NCBI RefSeq assembly: GCF_017487345.1
Contig: NZ_CP062006.1
Location: 3,486,774-3,550,773 of the forward strand
From: Brevundimonas pondensis
GTDB lineage: Bacteria > Pseudomonadota > Alphaproteobacteria > Caulobacterales > Caulobacteraceae
Direction: 5' to 3'
DNA length: 64,000 nt
Shown: positions 28,386 through 39,082 of the stretch, piece by piece
Numbering within the stretch: position 1 is the stretch's first letter
Layout of the letters: each line of letters starts with the position of its first letter
Position numbers and translations under genes: made by a program
Notes under the pieces: model-generated
Told to the model about the DNA's origin: nothing
Databases searched by the model: none
What the model saw: only the letters and a program-made list of their open reading frames with translations

Positions 28386-29368
28386 AGCATGGCCGGGATG
28401 ACCCGGTCCGGCGGGCGGTGGCCGTTCTGGTAGGTCATGATGTTGGCGATGACGCGATCACCCATGTCCTGACGCGCCTCGATCGTGGCCGAGCCGAGGT
28501 GGGGCAGCAGGACGACGTTCGCGCGCCCCATCAGGCCGGGGTGCACCGCCGGTTCGTGCTCGAACACATCCAGACCCACGCCGAACAGGGCGCGGCGGTC
28601 CAGGGCTTCGACCAGGGCCGCCTCGTCGATCAGCTCGCCGCGCGCCGTGTTGACCAGGATGGCGTGGGGCTGCAGCCGGGCGATGCGTTCCGCCGACAGG
28701 ATGTGATGGGTGTCCTTGGTGGCCGGGCAGTTCAGCGAGATGACGTCCATTCGCGCCAGCATCTGATCCAGATCATCCCACCAGGTCGCGCCCAGCTCCT
28801 CGGCGATCATGTCCGAGACAGGTTTCCTATTATGGTAGTGGACCTGCATGCCGAAGGCCTTGGCCCGGCGGGCCAGGGCCTGGCCGATGCGGCCCATGCC
28901 GACGATGCCCAGGCGCTTGCCCCACAGTTTGCGGCCGCACATCCAGGTCGGGCTCCAGCCCTCGAACTGTCCCGCCGCGACGACATTGGCGCCTTCGACG
29001 ATGCGGCGGCTGACGGCCATGATCAGGCTCATGGTCAGGTCGGCGGTGTCCTCGGTCAGGACGCCGGGGGTGTTGGTGACGATGATCCCGCGCCCCACGG
29101 CGGCGTCGATGTCGATGTGATCCACCCCCGCGCCGAAGTTGGCGATCATCTTCAACTGCTCGCCCGCGCCTGCGATCAGGTCTGCGTCCAGGTGGTCGGT
29201 GATGGTCGGGACCAAGACTTCGGCCCGTTGCAGGGCGACGGCCAAGTCGTCGCGCGACATCGGCCGGTCGGTCAGGTTCAGCTCGGCGTCGAACAGTTCG
29301 CGCAGGCGTGTTTCCACCGCGTCGGGCAGGCGTCTGGTTAATACGACCTTAAGCTTGCGAGCGGACAT
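28382..29368 (-). CDS. D-2-hydroxyacid dehydrogenase (glyoxylate reductase-like)
   Basis: 328 residues of the NAD(P)-dependent D-isomer 2-hydroxyacid dehydrogenase family. The NAD site is GIVGMGRIGQALARRAKAFGM; catalytic Arg sits in NTARGELIDE, Glu in FEHEPAVHPGL and His in LLPHLGSAT. The closest type by length and motifs is glyoxylate/hydroxypyruvate reductase; it could also act on other 2-keto acids. ATG at 29366-29368. Divergent from the SH3 gene with 53 bp between. Confidence 0.9.
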   Translation of the reverse strand: MSARKLKVVLTRRLPDAVETRLRELFDAELNLTDRPMSRDDLAVALQRAEVLVPTITDHLDADLIAGAGEQLKMIANFGAGVDHIDIDAAVGRGIIVTNTPGVLTEDTADLTMSLIMAVSRRIVEGANVVAAGQFEGWSPTWMCGRKLWGKRLGIVGMGRIGQALARRAKAFGMQVHYHNRKPVSDMIAEELGATWWDDLDQMLARMDVISLNCPATKDTHHILSAERIARLQPHAILVNTARGELIDEAALVEALDRRALFGVGLDVFEHEPAVHPGLMGRANVVLLPHLGSATIEARQDMGDRVIANIMTYQNGHRPPDRVIPAML

Positions 29369-29421
29369 AGGGAGCCTGGGTTTCGACGGGCGGAAGCGTT
29401 CGTGCGGGACGTGTCGATCCG

Positions 29422-29991
29422 GTGTCTAGCAAAGCTGTGGTCAGGTTCAAAAGTTTCCGGCGTATCGCCGTCATCGCCTTCGTCCTCGGAGCGGGCGTCC
29501 TCGCGGGCGCCGGGGCGACCATGCCTGATGGTCGACCCACCCCGACCGGACTGGAAGTGCCGCGCTGGGTCACGCTGAAATCCTCCCAGGTTCGGGCGCG
29601 TCAGGGACCGGGCCTCGACTACCAGATCCTGTGGGAGTACCGCGCCGCCGGCCTGCCCGTGCAGGTGATCGCCGAGACCCGGGAATGGCGCAAGATCTGC
29701 GACCCCGACGGCTCCGTCGCCTGGATCCATCGCACCGTGGCGTCTGGCCGCCGCAGCGTCTTCAACCGCTCGGCCGAAGAAATCCTGATCCATTCCGGCC
29801 GGTCCGCGACCTCGTCGGTGCGGGCTCGACTGTCGCCGCGTTCTATTGTCTCGCTGGACGAGTGCGAAGAGGGTTGGTGCCGGGTGCGGGCGCGCAAAAT
29901 TCGCGGCTGGCTGCCCGAGCGCGCCGTGTTCGGAACCCAGGAGCGCGCCCTGTGCAACGCCGCCCGCCCCGCCGGCGCCGGACGTCGGTAG
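29422..29991 (+). CDS. Exported bacterial SH3-domain protein
   Basis: 189 residues from GTG. A signal or anchor segment (RIAVIAFVLGAGVLAGAG) exports it. Two SH3b-like units follow: WVTLKSSQVRARQGPGLDYQILWEYRAAGLPVQVIAE with REWRKICDPDGSVAWIHRTV, and a second with SVRARLSPRSIVSLDECEEGWCRVRARKIRGWL (only short parts matter: QVRARQGPG and SVRARLSP). Such proteins often bind peptidoglycan or lie in the periplasm. Precedes fabA by 68 bp including a hairpin, so it may not be co-transcribed. Confidence 0.8.
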   Translation: MSSKAVVRFKSFRRIAVIAFVLGAGVLAGAGATMPDGRPTPTGLEVPRWVTLKSSQVRARQGPGLDYQILWEYRAAGLPVQVIAETREWRKICDPDGSVAWIHRTVASGRRSVFNRSAEEILIHSGRSATSSVRARLSPRSIVSLDECEEGWCRVRARKIRGWLPERAVFGTQERALCNAARPAGAGRR

Positions 29992-30059
29992 GCTTCACAA
30001 CAGTTGAGCGGGCGCGCCGGGTCGTGTAACCCGCCCGCAACACTTCCGGAGCGTCAGCC

Positions 30060-30599
30060 TTGAGCCAGTCCCAATATCCGTCGTCGTTCGATCATGAAGG
30101 CTTGCTGGCCTCGGGCCGCGGCGAGCTGTTCGGTCCCGGCAACGCCCAACTGCCGGCCCCGCCGATGCTGATGTTCGATCGCATCAAGACCATCACCGCT
30201 GACGGCGGCGACTACGGCAAGGGCTATGTCGAGGCGGAACTCGACATCAACCCGGACCTCTGGTTCTTCCAGTGTCACTTCATCGGCGATCCGGTCATGC
30301 CGGGCTGCCTGGGCCTGGACGCCATGTGGCAGCTGGTCGGCTTCTACCTCGGCTGGATCGGCGGCCCCGGCAAGGGCCGGGCGCTGGGCGTCGGCGAGGT
30401 CAAGTTCACCGGCCAGGTGACCCCGGACGTCAAGAAGGTGGTCTACAAGGTCCACCTGAAGCGCGTCATCAACCGTAAGCTGGTCATGGGCATCGCCGAC
30501 GGCGTGCTAGAGGCCGACGGCGAGGTCATCTACACCTGCGCCGACATGCGCGTCGGCCTGTTCGGCGGCGCGGCCACGGTGGCGTCCACGGACGCTTGA
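30060..30599 (+). CDS. fabA: 3-Hydroxydecanoyl-ACP dehydratase/isomerase, TTG start
   Basis: 179 residues from TTG at 30060, chosen because CGGAG lies nine bases upstream and the start [17 protein letters not shown] matches FabA N-termini; there is no ATG. FabA makes the cis-3-decenoyl-ACP that leads to unsaturated fatty acids. Catalytic His is in [17 protein letters not shown] and Asp in [11 protein letters not shown]. fabB follows after 60 bp, the classic fabA-fabB pair of proteobacteria. Confidence 0.97.
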   Translation: MSQSQYPSSFDHEGLLASGRGELFGPGNAQLPAPPMLMFDRIKTITADGGDYGKGYVEAELDINPDLWFFQCHFIGDPVMPGCLGLDAMWQLVGFYLGWIGGPGKGRALGVGEVKFTGQVTPDVKKVVYKVHLKRVINRKLVMGIADGVLEADGEVIYTCADMRVGLFGGAATVASTDA

Positions 30600-30659
30600 C
30601 CCCATTTAACGCAGACCGCGGCCAACGCGGCGCCTGAAGACTGAATGTTAGGAAACACC

Positions 30660-31895
30660 ATGCGGCGTGTCGTCGTCACCGGATTGGGCATCGTCTCCTC
30701 CATCGGCACCGGCCAGGACGAGGTCACGACCTCCCTGCGCGAAGCCAGGTCGGGCGTCCAGCACGCCGCCGACCACGCCAAGTACGGCTTCCGCTCCCAG
30801 GTCTGGGCGCCGCCGGCGCTCGGCGTCACCGCCGAGGACTGGGCGCCGCTGGTGGATCGCCGCGCCGCCCGCTTCCTGGCCAACGGCACGGCCTGGGCGC
30901 ACATCGCCTTTGAAGAAGCGCTCAAGGACAGCGGCCTGACCGCCGAGGAGATCCAGGACGAGCGCATCGGCCTGATCGTTGGCGAGGGCGGTCCCTCGAC
31001 CCAGGTCATCCTGCAGGCGGCCCAGACCACCGTCGAAAAGGGCTCCCCCAAGCGCGTCGGCCCCTTCGCCGTGCCCAAGGCCATGGCCAGCGGTCCCTCG
31101 GCGGTCCTGGCCACCTGGTTCCAGCTGAAGGGCATCAACTATTCGATCAGCTCGGCCTGCGCGACCTCGGCTCACTGCATCGGCGCGGCCGCCGAGCAGA
31201 TCGCCTGGGGCAAGCAGGATGTGGTCTTCGCCGGGGGCTGCGAGGACATCGACTGGTCCATGTCGAACATGTTCGACGCCATGGGCGCCATGTCCTCCAA
31301 CTTCAACGAGACGCCTTCGGTCGCCTCGCGCGCCTATGACAAGGACCGCGACGGCTTCGTTATCGCCGGCGGCGCCGGCATCGTGGTGCTGGAAGAATAC
31401 GAACGCGCCGTGGCGCGCGGCGCGACCATCTACGCCGAAGTCACCGGCTACGCCGCCAACTCGGACGGCTATGACATGGTGGCTCCCTCGGGCGAGGGCG
31501 CCGAGCGCTGCATGAAGCTGGCGCTCAAGATGGCGGGCGACCCCAAGATCGACTACCTGAACCCGCACGGCACCTCGACCCCGGTCGGCGACGCCAAGGA
31601 GATGGGCGCTGTACGCAACGTCTTCGGCGACGACCTGCCCATGATCTCCTCGACCAAGTCGCTGACGGGCCACTCGCTCGGCGCGGCCGGCGCCCAGGAA
31701 GCCATCTACTGCCTGCTGATGATGAAGCACGGCTTCGCCGCCGAGAGCGCCCACATCGAGAACCTGGACCCCGAGTTCGAGGGCATGCCGATCCTGCGTC
31801 AGCGCCACGACGGCGAACTGAAGCACGTCATGTCCAACAGCTTCGGCTTCGGCGGCACCAACGGCACCCTGATCCTGTCCAAGGTTCCAGCCTAG
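30660..31895 (+). CDS. fabB: 3-Oxoacyl-ACP synthase I
   Basis: 411 residues. Elongates fatty acids and is specifically needed for the unsaturated branch after FabA. Catalytic residues: Cys in [12 protein letters not shown], His in [11 protein letters not shown] and His in [15 protein letters not shown] at 30660 is preferred over one at 30645 because AGGAAA lies immediately before it. The end overlaps the convergent epimerase gene by four bases. Confidence 0.97.
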   Translation: MRRVVVTGLGIVSSIGTGQDEVTTSLREARSGVQHAADHAKYGFRSQVWAPPALGVTAEDWAPLVDRRAARFLANGTAWAHIAFEEALKDSGLTAEEIQDERIGLIVGEGGPSTQVILQAAQTTVEKGSPKRVGPFAVPKAMASGPSAVLATWFQLKGINYSISSACATSAHCIGAAAEQIAWGKQDVVFAGGCEDIDWSMSNMFDAMGAMSSNFNETPSVASRAYDKDRDGFVIAGGAGIVVLEEYERAVARGATIYAEVTGYAANSDGYDMVAPSGEGAERCMKLALKMAGDPKIDYLNPHGTSTPVGDAKEMGAVRNVFGDDLPMISSTKSLTGHSLGAAGAQEAIYCLLMMKHGFAAESAHIENLDPEFEGMPILRQRHDGELKHVMSNSFGFGGTNGTLILSKVPA

Positions 31896-32767
31896 GCGAT
31901 CAGGGCCTCCAGCCCCTCGCGCCAGGTCGGGTATCTGGGCCGCCAGCCCAGTTCGGCCTTGGCGCGTGCGTTCGAGAGGCGCTTGGAGTCATTGTAGAAG
32001 CGCCGCATGGCGTCCGACACCGACGGATCGTCCAGCGACACCTCGGGCGGCAGGGGCAGGCCGAGGCGCGTCGCCGCCCCCCTGATCACCACGTCCGCCG
32101 CCGCTGGCTCGTCGTCGGCCAGTGTGTAGGCGCGGCCGGGATGCGGGCGGGCCATGGAGGCGAAGAAGCCGGCCACGGCGTCCTCGACATGGATGCGGTT
32201 GAACACCTGGCCGGGCTTCTTCACCAGCCGGGCGCTGCCGTCGCGCAAGCGGTCGATCGGCGAACGGCCGGAACCGTAGATGGCGGGCAGACGGAAGATC
32301 TGCACCGTCAGACCCATGCCGCGCCCCGCGTCCAGCCAATCCTGTTCGGCGCGTACCCGGCGCGCGCCCTCGACGCTGGCGGCGTTCAGTTCGTCGTCCT
32401 CGAAGGCCCAGCCGCCAGCCCGGTCGCCGTAGACGGCGGTCGAGGAGACGTAACCGATCCAGTCGGGATAGGCCTGGGCGGCGCTGATCGCCGGGATCAG
32501 GGCTTTTAGGCCGGGGCAGCCGGCGCTGTCGGGGGCGGCGGTGATCAGGATGGCCGAGGCGCTGGCCACAGCGGCCTGCAAGGCGGCGGCGTCGGCCGGA
32601 TCGACGGCGATGACGCCCGCCGCCGTCAGTTCCGCCCGCCGCGCCGGATCGCGGGAGGTGGCGAAGGCGCGACCGCCGCGTCGGATGGCTTCGCGCGCCG
32701 CCGCTAACCCCAGATAGCCGCCGCCGAAGACGAGCAAGGACAGGGCGGCGGGGGCAGGCTGGGTCAT
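31892..32767 (-). CDS. NAD-dependent epimerase/dehydratase-family protein (YeeZ-like)
   Basis: 291 residues, extended short-chain dehydrogenase fold. N-terminal nucleotide loop [17 protein letters not shown] and a catalytic-like Ser/Tyr region [15 protein letters not shown], but the usual YxxxK lysine is not evident, as in YeeZ relatives of unclear substrate. The C-terminal [19 protein letters not shown] is also typical. It starts ten bases after the sqdB stop on the same strand, so both are probably one transcript. Confidence 0.85.
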   Translation of the reverse strand: MTQPAPAALSLLVFGGGYLGLAAAREAIRRGGRAFATSRDPARRAELTAAGVIAVDPADAAALQAAVASASAILITAAPDSAGCPGLKALIPAISAAQAYPDWIGYVSSTAVYGDRAGGWAFEDDELNAASVEGARRVRAEQDWLDAGRGMGLTVQIFRLPAIYGSGRSPIDRLRDGSARLVKKPGQVFNRIHVEDAVAGFFASMARPHPGRAYTLADDEPAAADVVIRGAATRLGLPLPPEVSLDDPSVSDAMRRFYNDSKRLSNARAKAELGWRPRYPTWREGLEALIA

Positions 32768-32777
32768 GGCGGTCCGG

Positions 32778-34001
32778 TCAGGCGGTCTTGGCGACGACGG
32801 GGGCGGCGTCCGTCCCCTGGAACTGCAGCGCCTGGGCGCGCTTGCCGTTCCAACTGGAGACGCAGGGGATCCTGGCGTGGTCGGCGCGGTCGGCGTAGCG
32901 GCGGGCGATGTCGGTGACGTCGGCCATCAGACCCTCGGCCAGGGTGATCGGCTTCAGGCCCAGGTCGCGGAACTGGTCATTGGCGACGACCAGTTCGTTC
33001 TCGTCGGCTTCCTGACGCGGGTTGGGCACGTTGTGGACCTTGGCCCCGGTCATCTCGGCCACCATGGCGGCCAGATCGCGGACGCGGCGGCTCTCGGTCA
33101 TCTGATTGAGGATCTTGACGCGGTCGCCCGATTTCGGCGGGTTCTTCAGCGCCAGTTCGACGCAGCGCACCGTGTCCTGAATGTGGATGAAGGCGCGGGT
33201 CTGACCGCCCGAGCCGTGCACCGTCAGCGGATAGCCGACCGCCGCCTGCATCAGGAAGCGGTTCAGCACCGTGCCGTAGTCGCCGTCATAGTCGAAACGG
33301 TTGATCAGGCGCTCGTCCTGCTTTGTCTCCTCGGTCTGGGCGCCCCAGACGATGCCCTGGTGCAGGTCGGTGATACGCAGGCCGTCGTTGCGGGCATAGA
33401 ACTGGAACAGCAGGGCGTCCTGCGTCTTGGTCATGTGATAGATGCTGCCCGGATTGGGCGGGAACAGGATTTCCTGCTCGGTGGGGCCGTGGTCGGTGTC
33501 CACCGTGACCTTCAGATAGCCCTCGGGGATGCGCAGGCCCGCCGTGGTGTAGCCATAGACCCCCATGGTCCCCAGGTGGGCCAGGTGAACGTCGCGCCCG
33601 CTCTCGACGATGGCCGCCAGCAGGTGGTGGGTGGCGTTGATATTGTTGTCGACGGTGTAGAGCTTGTGCCGCGCCGACTTCATCGAATAGGGGGCGGCCC
33701 GCTGCTCGGCGAAGTGGACGACGCTGTCGGGGGCCCAGTCCTTGATGAGGGCGACCAGACGGTCGAATTCCTTGCCGACCGTCAGGTTGACGAAGTCGAT
33801 GGAGCGTCCGCTGACCTCCTTCCACGCGGCGATACGCTCGCCCATGGTGCGGATCGGGGTCAGGGACTGGACCTCCAGCTCATTGTCGATGTTGCGGCGG
33901 CTGAGGTTGTCGACGATCAGCACCTCCCAGCCGCGCGCCGACAGGTGCAGGGCCGTGGGCCAGCCGCAGAAGCCGTCGCCGCCCAGGATCATCACGCGCA
34001 T
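32778..34001 (-). CDS. sqdB: UDP-sulfoquinovose synthase (SQD1/SqdB-like)
   Basis: 407 residues. The enzyme converts UDP-glucose and sulfite to UDP-sulfoquinovose, the head-group donor for the sulfolipid SQDG. It tracks plant SQD1 closely: ILGGDGFCGWPTALHLS, PDSVVHFAEQRAAPYSM, LGTMGVYG (catalytic Thr), the YHMTK catalytic Tyr-Lys, DLHQGIVWG, NRFDYDGDYGTVLNRF and PLTVHGSGGQTRAF. SQDG has been reported among Brevundimonas lipids. A SqdD/SqdX glycosyltransferase to finish the lipid is not in this window; galU, which makes UDP-glucose, lies upstream on the same strand. Confidence 0.92.
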   Translation of the reverse strand: MRVMILGGDGFCGWPTALHLSARGWEVLIVDNLSRRNIDNELEVQSLTPIRTMGERIAAWKEVSGRSIDFVNLTVGKEFDRLVALIKDWAPDSVVHFAEQRAAPYSMKSARHKLYTVDNNINATHHLLAAIVESGRDVHLAHLGTMGVYGYTTAGLRIPEGYLKVTVDTDHGPTEQEILFPPNPGSIYHMTKTQDALLFQFYARNDGLRITDLHQGIVWGAQTEETKQDERLINRFDYDGDYGTVLNRFLMQAAVGYPLTVHGSGGQTRAFIHIQDTVRCVELALKNPPKSGDRVKILNQMTESRRVRDLAAMVAEMTGAKVHNVPNPRQEADENELVVANDQFRDLGLKPITLAEGLMADVTDIARRYADRADHARIPCVSSWNGKRAQALQFQGTDAAPVVAKTA

Positions 34002-34294
34002 CAGTCGAACCCTCGTATCAACGTCCTGTAATGCCTAGCCGAACGCGCGCGGGGGTGAAAGCGCGGCGCTTGGGCGCGGACCGGCGGCGGGCGGAAAAAC
34101 AGAGTCCAAAGAGTCCAATCGGTCTGAAATTCAGTGATGGGGATCAGGGAGATGGCCATGCTCAAGGGAGCTTGGAGCGAGGCGAAGGGGCGGCGCGTTT
34201 GGAGGGGGGCGGCGTGGCGCAAGGCCGCTGATTTTCAGGGATTGGCGGGCCTTGATGTGAAGGCGGCCGCGCTTCTTCGTTCCGGTTCGTCGTT

Positions 34295-34726
34295 CTATCG
34301 GCTCAGGGCCATCAGGATCAGCGGATAGGGGCGGCCCGCGTCGTCGGTCTCGGCGCGGCCCACGGCTCGGAAGCCCAGGCGTTCGTAGAAGGCGCGGGCG
34401 CCGGGGTTATCCTCATTGACGCTGAGACGCCGGGCGCCCCGCGACAGGGCGTGATCGACCAACCGCCGGCCGATGCCGGAACGGTGCAGGCGCGGGTCCA
34501 CGAACAGGGCCGCCAGCTCGTCGCCGGACAGGCCGAGAAAGGCGACCGGCGCCCCGTCCTGGTCGCAGGCCCAGAGGTTAGGGTCGCCGCTGTTCAGCCA
34601 GGCGGCGACGTCGATCTCGATGGCGTCCACCGCATCGGGCGTCAGGAAAGGGTGCGTCGCCTCGACCGCGCGCCGCCAGACGGCGGTCAGGGACGTGGCG
34701 TCAGCCGGCGTCGCCGGTCGGATCAC
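34295..34726 (-). CDS. GNAT-family acetyltransferase
   Basis: 143 residues starting at GTG 34724-34726, which overlaps the galU stop (GTGA), so translation is coupled. N-terminal VIRPATPADATSLTAVW and the acetyl-CoA loop HRSGIGRRLVDHAL, then NEDNPGARAFYERLGF, define the GNAT fold of small N-acetyltransferases. The substrate is unknown. The following 293 bp to sqdB (34002-34294) hold no gene I can support, but do contain two GAGTC sites at 34102 and 34111. Confidence 0.87.
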   Translation of the reverse strand: MIRPATPADATSLTAVWRRAVEATHPFLTPDAVDAIEIDVAAWLNSGDPNLWACDQDGAPVAFLGLSGDELAALFVDPRLHRSGIGRRLVDHALSRGARRLSVNEDNPGARAFYERLGFRAVGRAETDDAGRPYPLILMALSR

Positions 34727-35601
34727 AACAGGCTTTCGAGCGCCGCGCGGGCGGCGTCCTTCAGATCGGGGCGTTTCAGGGCCAGGGCGAGGTTGGCGCG
34801 CAGCAGGCCGATCTTGTCGCCGCAGTCGTGGGTCACGCCTTCGTATTCGTAGGCGGTGAAGGTCTGGGTCTTCATCAGCCGGTCCATGGCGTCGGTCAGC
34901 TGGATCTCGCCGCCCGCGCCGCTTTCCTGGGTCTCCAGCAGGTCGAAGATTTCCGGCTGCAGGATGTAGCGGCCCGAGATCGACATGTTGGACGGGGCCG
35001 TGCCCTGTTTCGGCTTCTCGACCATGCCCTTCATGGCGAAGCGGCGGCCGTCGCGGCTGGACGGATCGACGATGCCGTACTTGTGGGTTTCGGATTCCGG
35101 CACGGCCTCGACGCCGATGACGTTGCCGCCGACCTGGGCGTAGAGGTCCGCCAGCTGCTTCAGGGCGCCCGGCTGCGAATCCACGATGACGTCGGGCAGG
35201 ATGACGGCGAAGGGTTCGTGACCGATGATGTCGCGGGCGCACCAGACGGCGTGACCCAGACCCTTGGGCTGCATCTGGCGGGTGAAGCTCATCTCGCCGG
35301 CGGTGGCCAGTTCGGCGTTCATGGCCGCCAGGATCTCGGTCTTGCCCTTGGCCGCCAGTTGGGCCTCCAGCTCGATCTGGTGGTCGAAATAGTCCTCAAT
35401 GGCCTGCTTGGCGCGGCCGGTGACGAAGACGATGTGTTCGATCCCCGCCTCACGCGCCTCTTCGACGATGTAGGACAGGATCGGCCGGTCGACGACGTTC
35501 AGCAGCTCCTTCGGCGTGGTCTTGGTGCCGGGCAGGACGCGGGTGCCCAGGCCGGCCACGGGGAGAACCGCCTTGCGAAGGCGCGCGGGGGAAGTCGTCA
35601 T
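34723..35601 (-). CDS. galU: UTP-glucose-1-phosphate uridylyltransferase
   Basis: 292 residues. Makes UDP-glucose from UTP and glucose 1-phosphate, supplying LPS, exopolysaccharide and here probably UDP-sulfoquinovose. Motifs: KAVLPVAGLGTRVLPGTKTTPKELL (cited from VLPVAGLGTR), FVTGRAKQAIEDYFD, LGHAVWCARD and VEKPKQG. ATG at 35599-35601 has AGGAC upstream; an earlier in-frame start would extend into glmS. It starts 83 bp after the glmS stop. Confidence 0.95.
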   Translation of the reverse strand: MTTSPARLRKAVLPVAGLGTRVLPGTKTTPKELLNVVDRPILSYIVEEAREAGIEHIVFVTGRAKQAIEDYFDHQIELEAQLAAKGKTEILAAMNAELATAGEMSFTRQMQPKGLGHAVWCARDIIGHEPFAVILPDVIVDSQPGALKQLADLYAQVGGNVIGVEAVPESETHKYGIVDPSSRDGRRFAMKGMVEKPKQGTAPSNMSISGRYILQPEIFDLLETQESGAGGEIQLTDAMDRLMKTQTFTAYEYEGVTHDCGDKIGLLRANLALALKRPDLKDAARAALESLL

Positions 35602-35684
35602 CAGTCGTCCTGAAACAGCCGTTAGCCGGCCTTCATAGGCGGAAATCGTGACGGTTCCAAACGGATGCCCCCGCGCGGGACGGG

Positions 35685-37499
<1,815 letters not shown>

Positions 37500-37690
37500 A
37501 GGATCTGCTCCGGTGAAGGGGCCGGGCGGTCGCGCTTTGCGCGAGGCCGCCGTAAGAGGTAAGCGAGAGGGTTCCGCCCATCCCGCCCTTTGAGTTTCGT
37601 CTAGGGGAAGCTTGGACCGGCGACATCAAAAAATGGGTTTCGGAAGGTTTCTTTGCAAACCCGACGAGCCGCCAGCGAAGGACGACGCCC

Positions 37691-39043
37691 TTGGGCGAGA
37701 GAAAATACTTCGGCACCGACGGCATTCGCGGCCGGGCCAACACCCATCCGATGACGGCCGAGGTCGCGCTGCGCGTGGGTCTGGCGGCGGGCAAGCTGTT
37801 CCGCACCGACGATGATCGTCGCCATCTGGTGGTGATCGGCAAGGACACGCGGCTGTCCGGCTACATGATCGAGCCGGCCCTGGTGGCGGGCCTGGCCAGC
37901 GTGGGCATGGACGTGCGCACCTTTGGTCCCCTGCCGACGCCGGGCGTGGCCATGATGACGCGCTCCATGCGCGCCGATCTGGGCATCATGATCTCGGCTT
38001 CGCATAACGACTATGCGGATAACGGCATCAAGCTGTTCGGCCCGGACGGCTACAAGCTGTCGGACGAGATCGAGTTGAAGATCGAAGCCATGATGGACGA
38101 GGGCCTGGATCAGGACCTGGCCCCCGCCAACAAGCTGGGCCGGGTCAAGCGCATCGACGACGCCCCGCCGCGCTATATCGAGATCGCCAAATCGGCCTTC
38201 CCCAAGCGGCTCAGTCTCAAGGGTCTGCGGATCGCCATCGATTGCGCCAACGGCGCCGGCTACCGCGTGGCGCCGACCACCCTTTATGAACTGGGGGCCG
38301 AGGTCTTCCCTGTCGGCGTCGAGCCGAACGGCCTGAACATCAACGCCGAGTGCGGCTCGACCCACCCCGAGGCCGTGTCCGAGGCGGTCAAACGCTATCG
38401 CTGCGACATCGGCATCGCCCTGGACGGCGACGCTGACCGGGTCATCATCTGCGACGAGAAGGGCCATGTGGTCGACGGCGATCAGATCATGGCCCTGATC
38501 GGCCTGGACTGGGCCAAACGCGGCCGCCTGAACGGCAAGGGGGTGGTGGCCACCGTCATGTCCAACCTGGGTCTGGAGCGGAAGCTGCAAGCCGAGGGTC
38601 TGACGCTGGAGCGGACCAAGGTCGGCGACCGCTATGTCATGGAGCGGATGCGCGCCGGCGGCTTCAACATCGGCGGCGAGCAGTCGGGCCACATCATCCT
38701 GAAGGACCACGCCACGACCGGCGACGGCCTGATGGCGGCGCTGCAGGTGCTGGCGGTTCTGGTTGAGCAGGGCGTGCCGATGAGCGAACTGGCGCGCCAG
38801 TTCGAGCCGGTGCCGCAGCTGCTGCAGAACGTCCGCTACACCGCCGGCAAGCCGCTGGAAGACGCCAAGGTCAAGGCCGCCATGGCCGAGGCGGAAGCCG
38901 CGCTGAACGGTTCGGGCCGCCTGCTGGTGCGTCCGTCCGGCACCGAGAAACTGATCCGCGTCATGGCCGAGGGCGACGACGAGGCCCTGGTCAAGCGCGT
39001 GGTCTCCGACGTCTCGGCGGCGGTGAAGGCGGCGGGCCAGTAG
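37691..39043 (+). CDS. glmM: Phosphoglucosamine mutase, TTG start
   Basis: 450 residues from TTG at 37691 (AAGGACG upstream; the next residues [16 protein letters not shown] match GlmM). Converts glucosamine 6-phosphate to glucosamine 1-phosphate, the step after GlmS. The phosphoserine is in [17 protein letters not shown], the Mg loop is [10 protein letters not shown], and the sugar loop is GEQSGHII; the C-terminal phosphate site is [11 protein letters not shown]. Having glmM divergent from glmS gives one shared control region for the pathway. Confidence 0.97.
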   Translation: MGERKYFGTDGIRGRANTHPMTAEVALRVGLAAGKLFRTDDDRRHLVVIGKDTRLSGYMIEPALVAGLASVGMDVRTFGPLPTPGVAMMTRSMRADLGIMISASHNDYADNGIKLFGPDGYKLSDEIELKIEAMMDEGLDQDLAPANKLGRVKRIDDAPPRYIEIAKSAFPKRLSLKGLRIAIDCANGAGYRVAPTTLYELGAEVFPVGVEPNGLNINAECGSTHPEAVSEAVKRYRCDIGIALDGDADRVIICDEKGHVVDGDQIMALIGLDWAKRGRLNGKGVVATVMSNLGLERKLQAEGLTLERTKVGDRYVMERMRAGGFNIGGEQSGHIILKDHATTGDGLMAALQVLAVLVEQGVPMSELARQFEPVPQLLQNVRYTAGKPLEDAKVKAAMAEAEAALNGSGRLLVRPSGTEKLIRVMAEGDDEALVKRVVSDVSAAVKAAGQ

Positions 39044-39047
39044 GGGT

Positions 39048-39077
39048 TCGGCGGGCGCCGCGTAGGGCGCCCGCCGA
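39048..39077. terminator. Hairpin between glmM and a convergent gene
   Basis: Perfect 12-bp stem TCGGCGGGCGCC (39048-39059) with GGCGCCCGCCGA (39066-39077) and a 6-nt loop. It sits exactly between two converging stop codons and probably serves both, though neither side has a strong T run. Confidence 0.5.
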
Positions 39078-39082
39078 CTGCC

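Noticed and set aside
30008..30038. Hairpin between the SH3 gene and fabA
   Set aside because: The stem needs a 5-nt bulge and has no T run; it could be a weak terminator but is not strong enough to list.
34134..34328. A 64-codon plus-strand frame between the GNAT and sqdB genes
   Set aside because: It overlaps the end of the GNAT gene, has no family resemblance and no convincing ribosome site.
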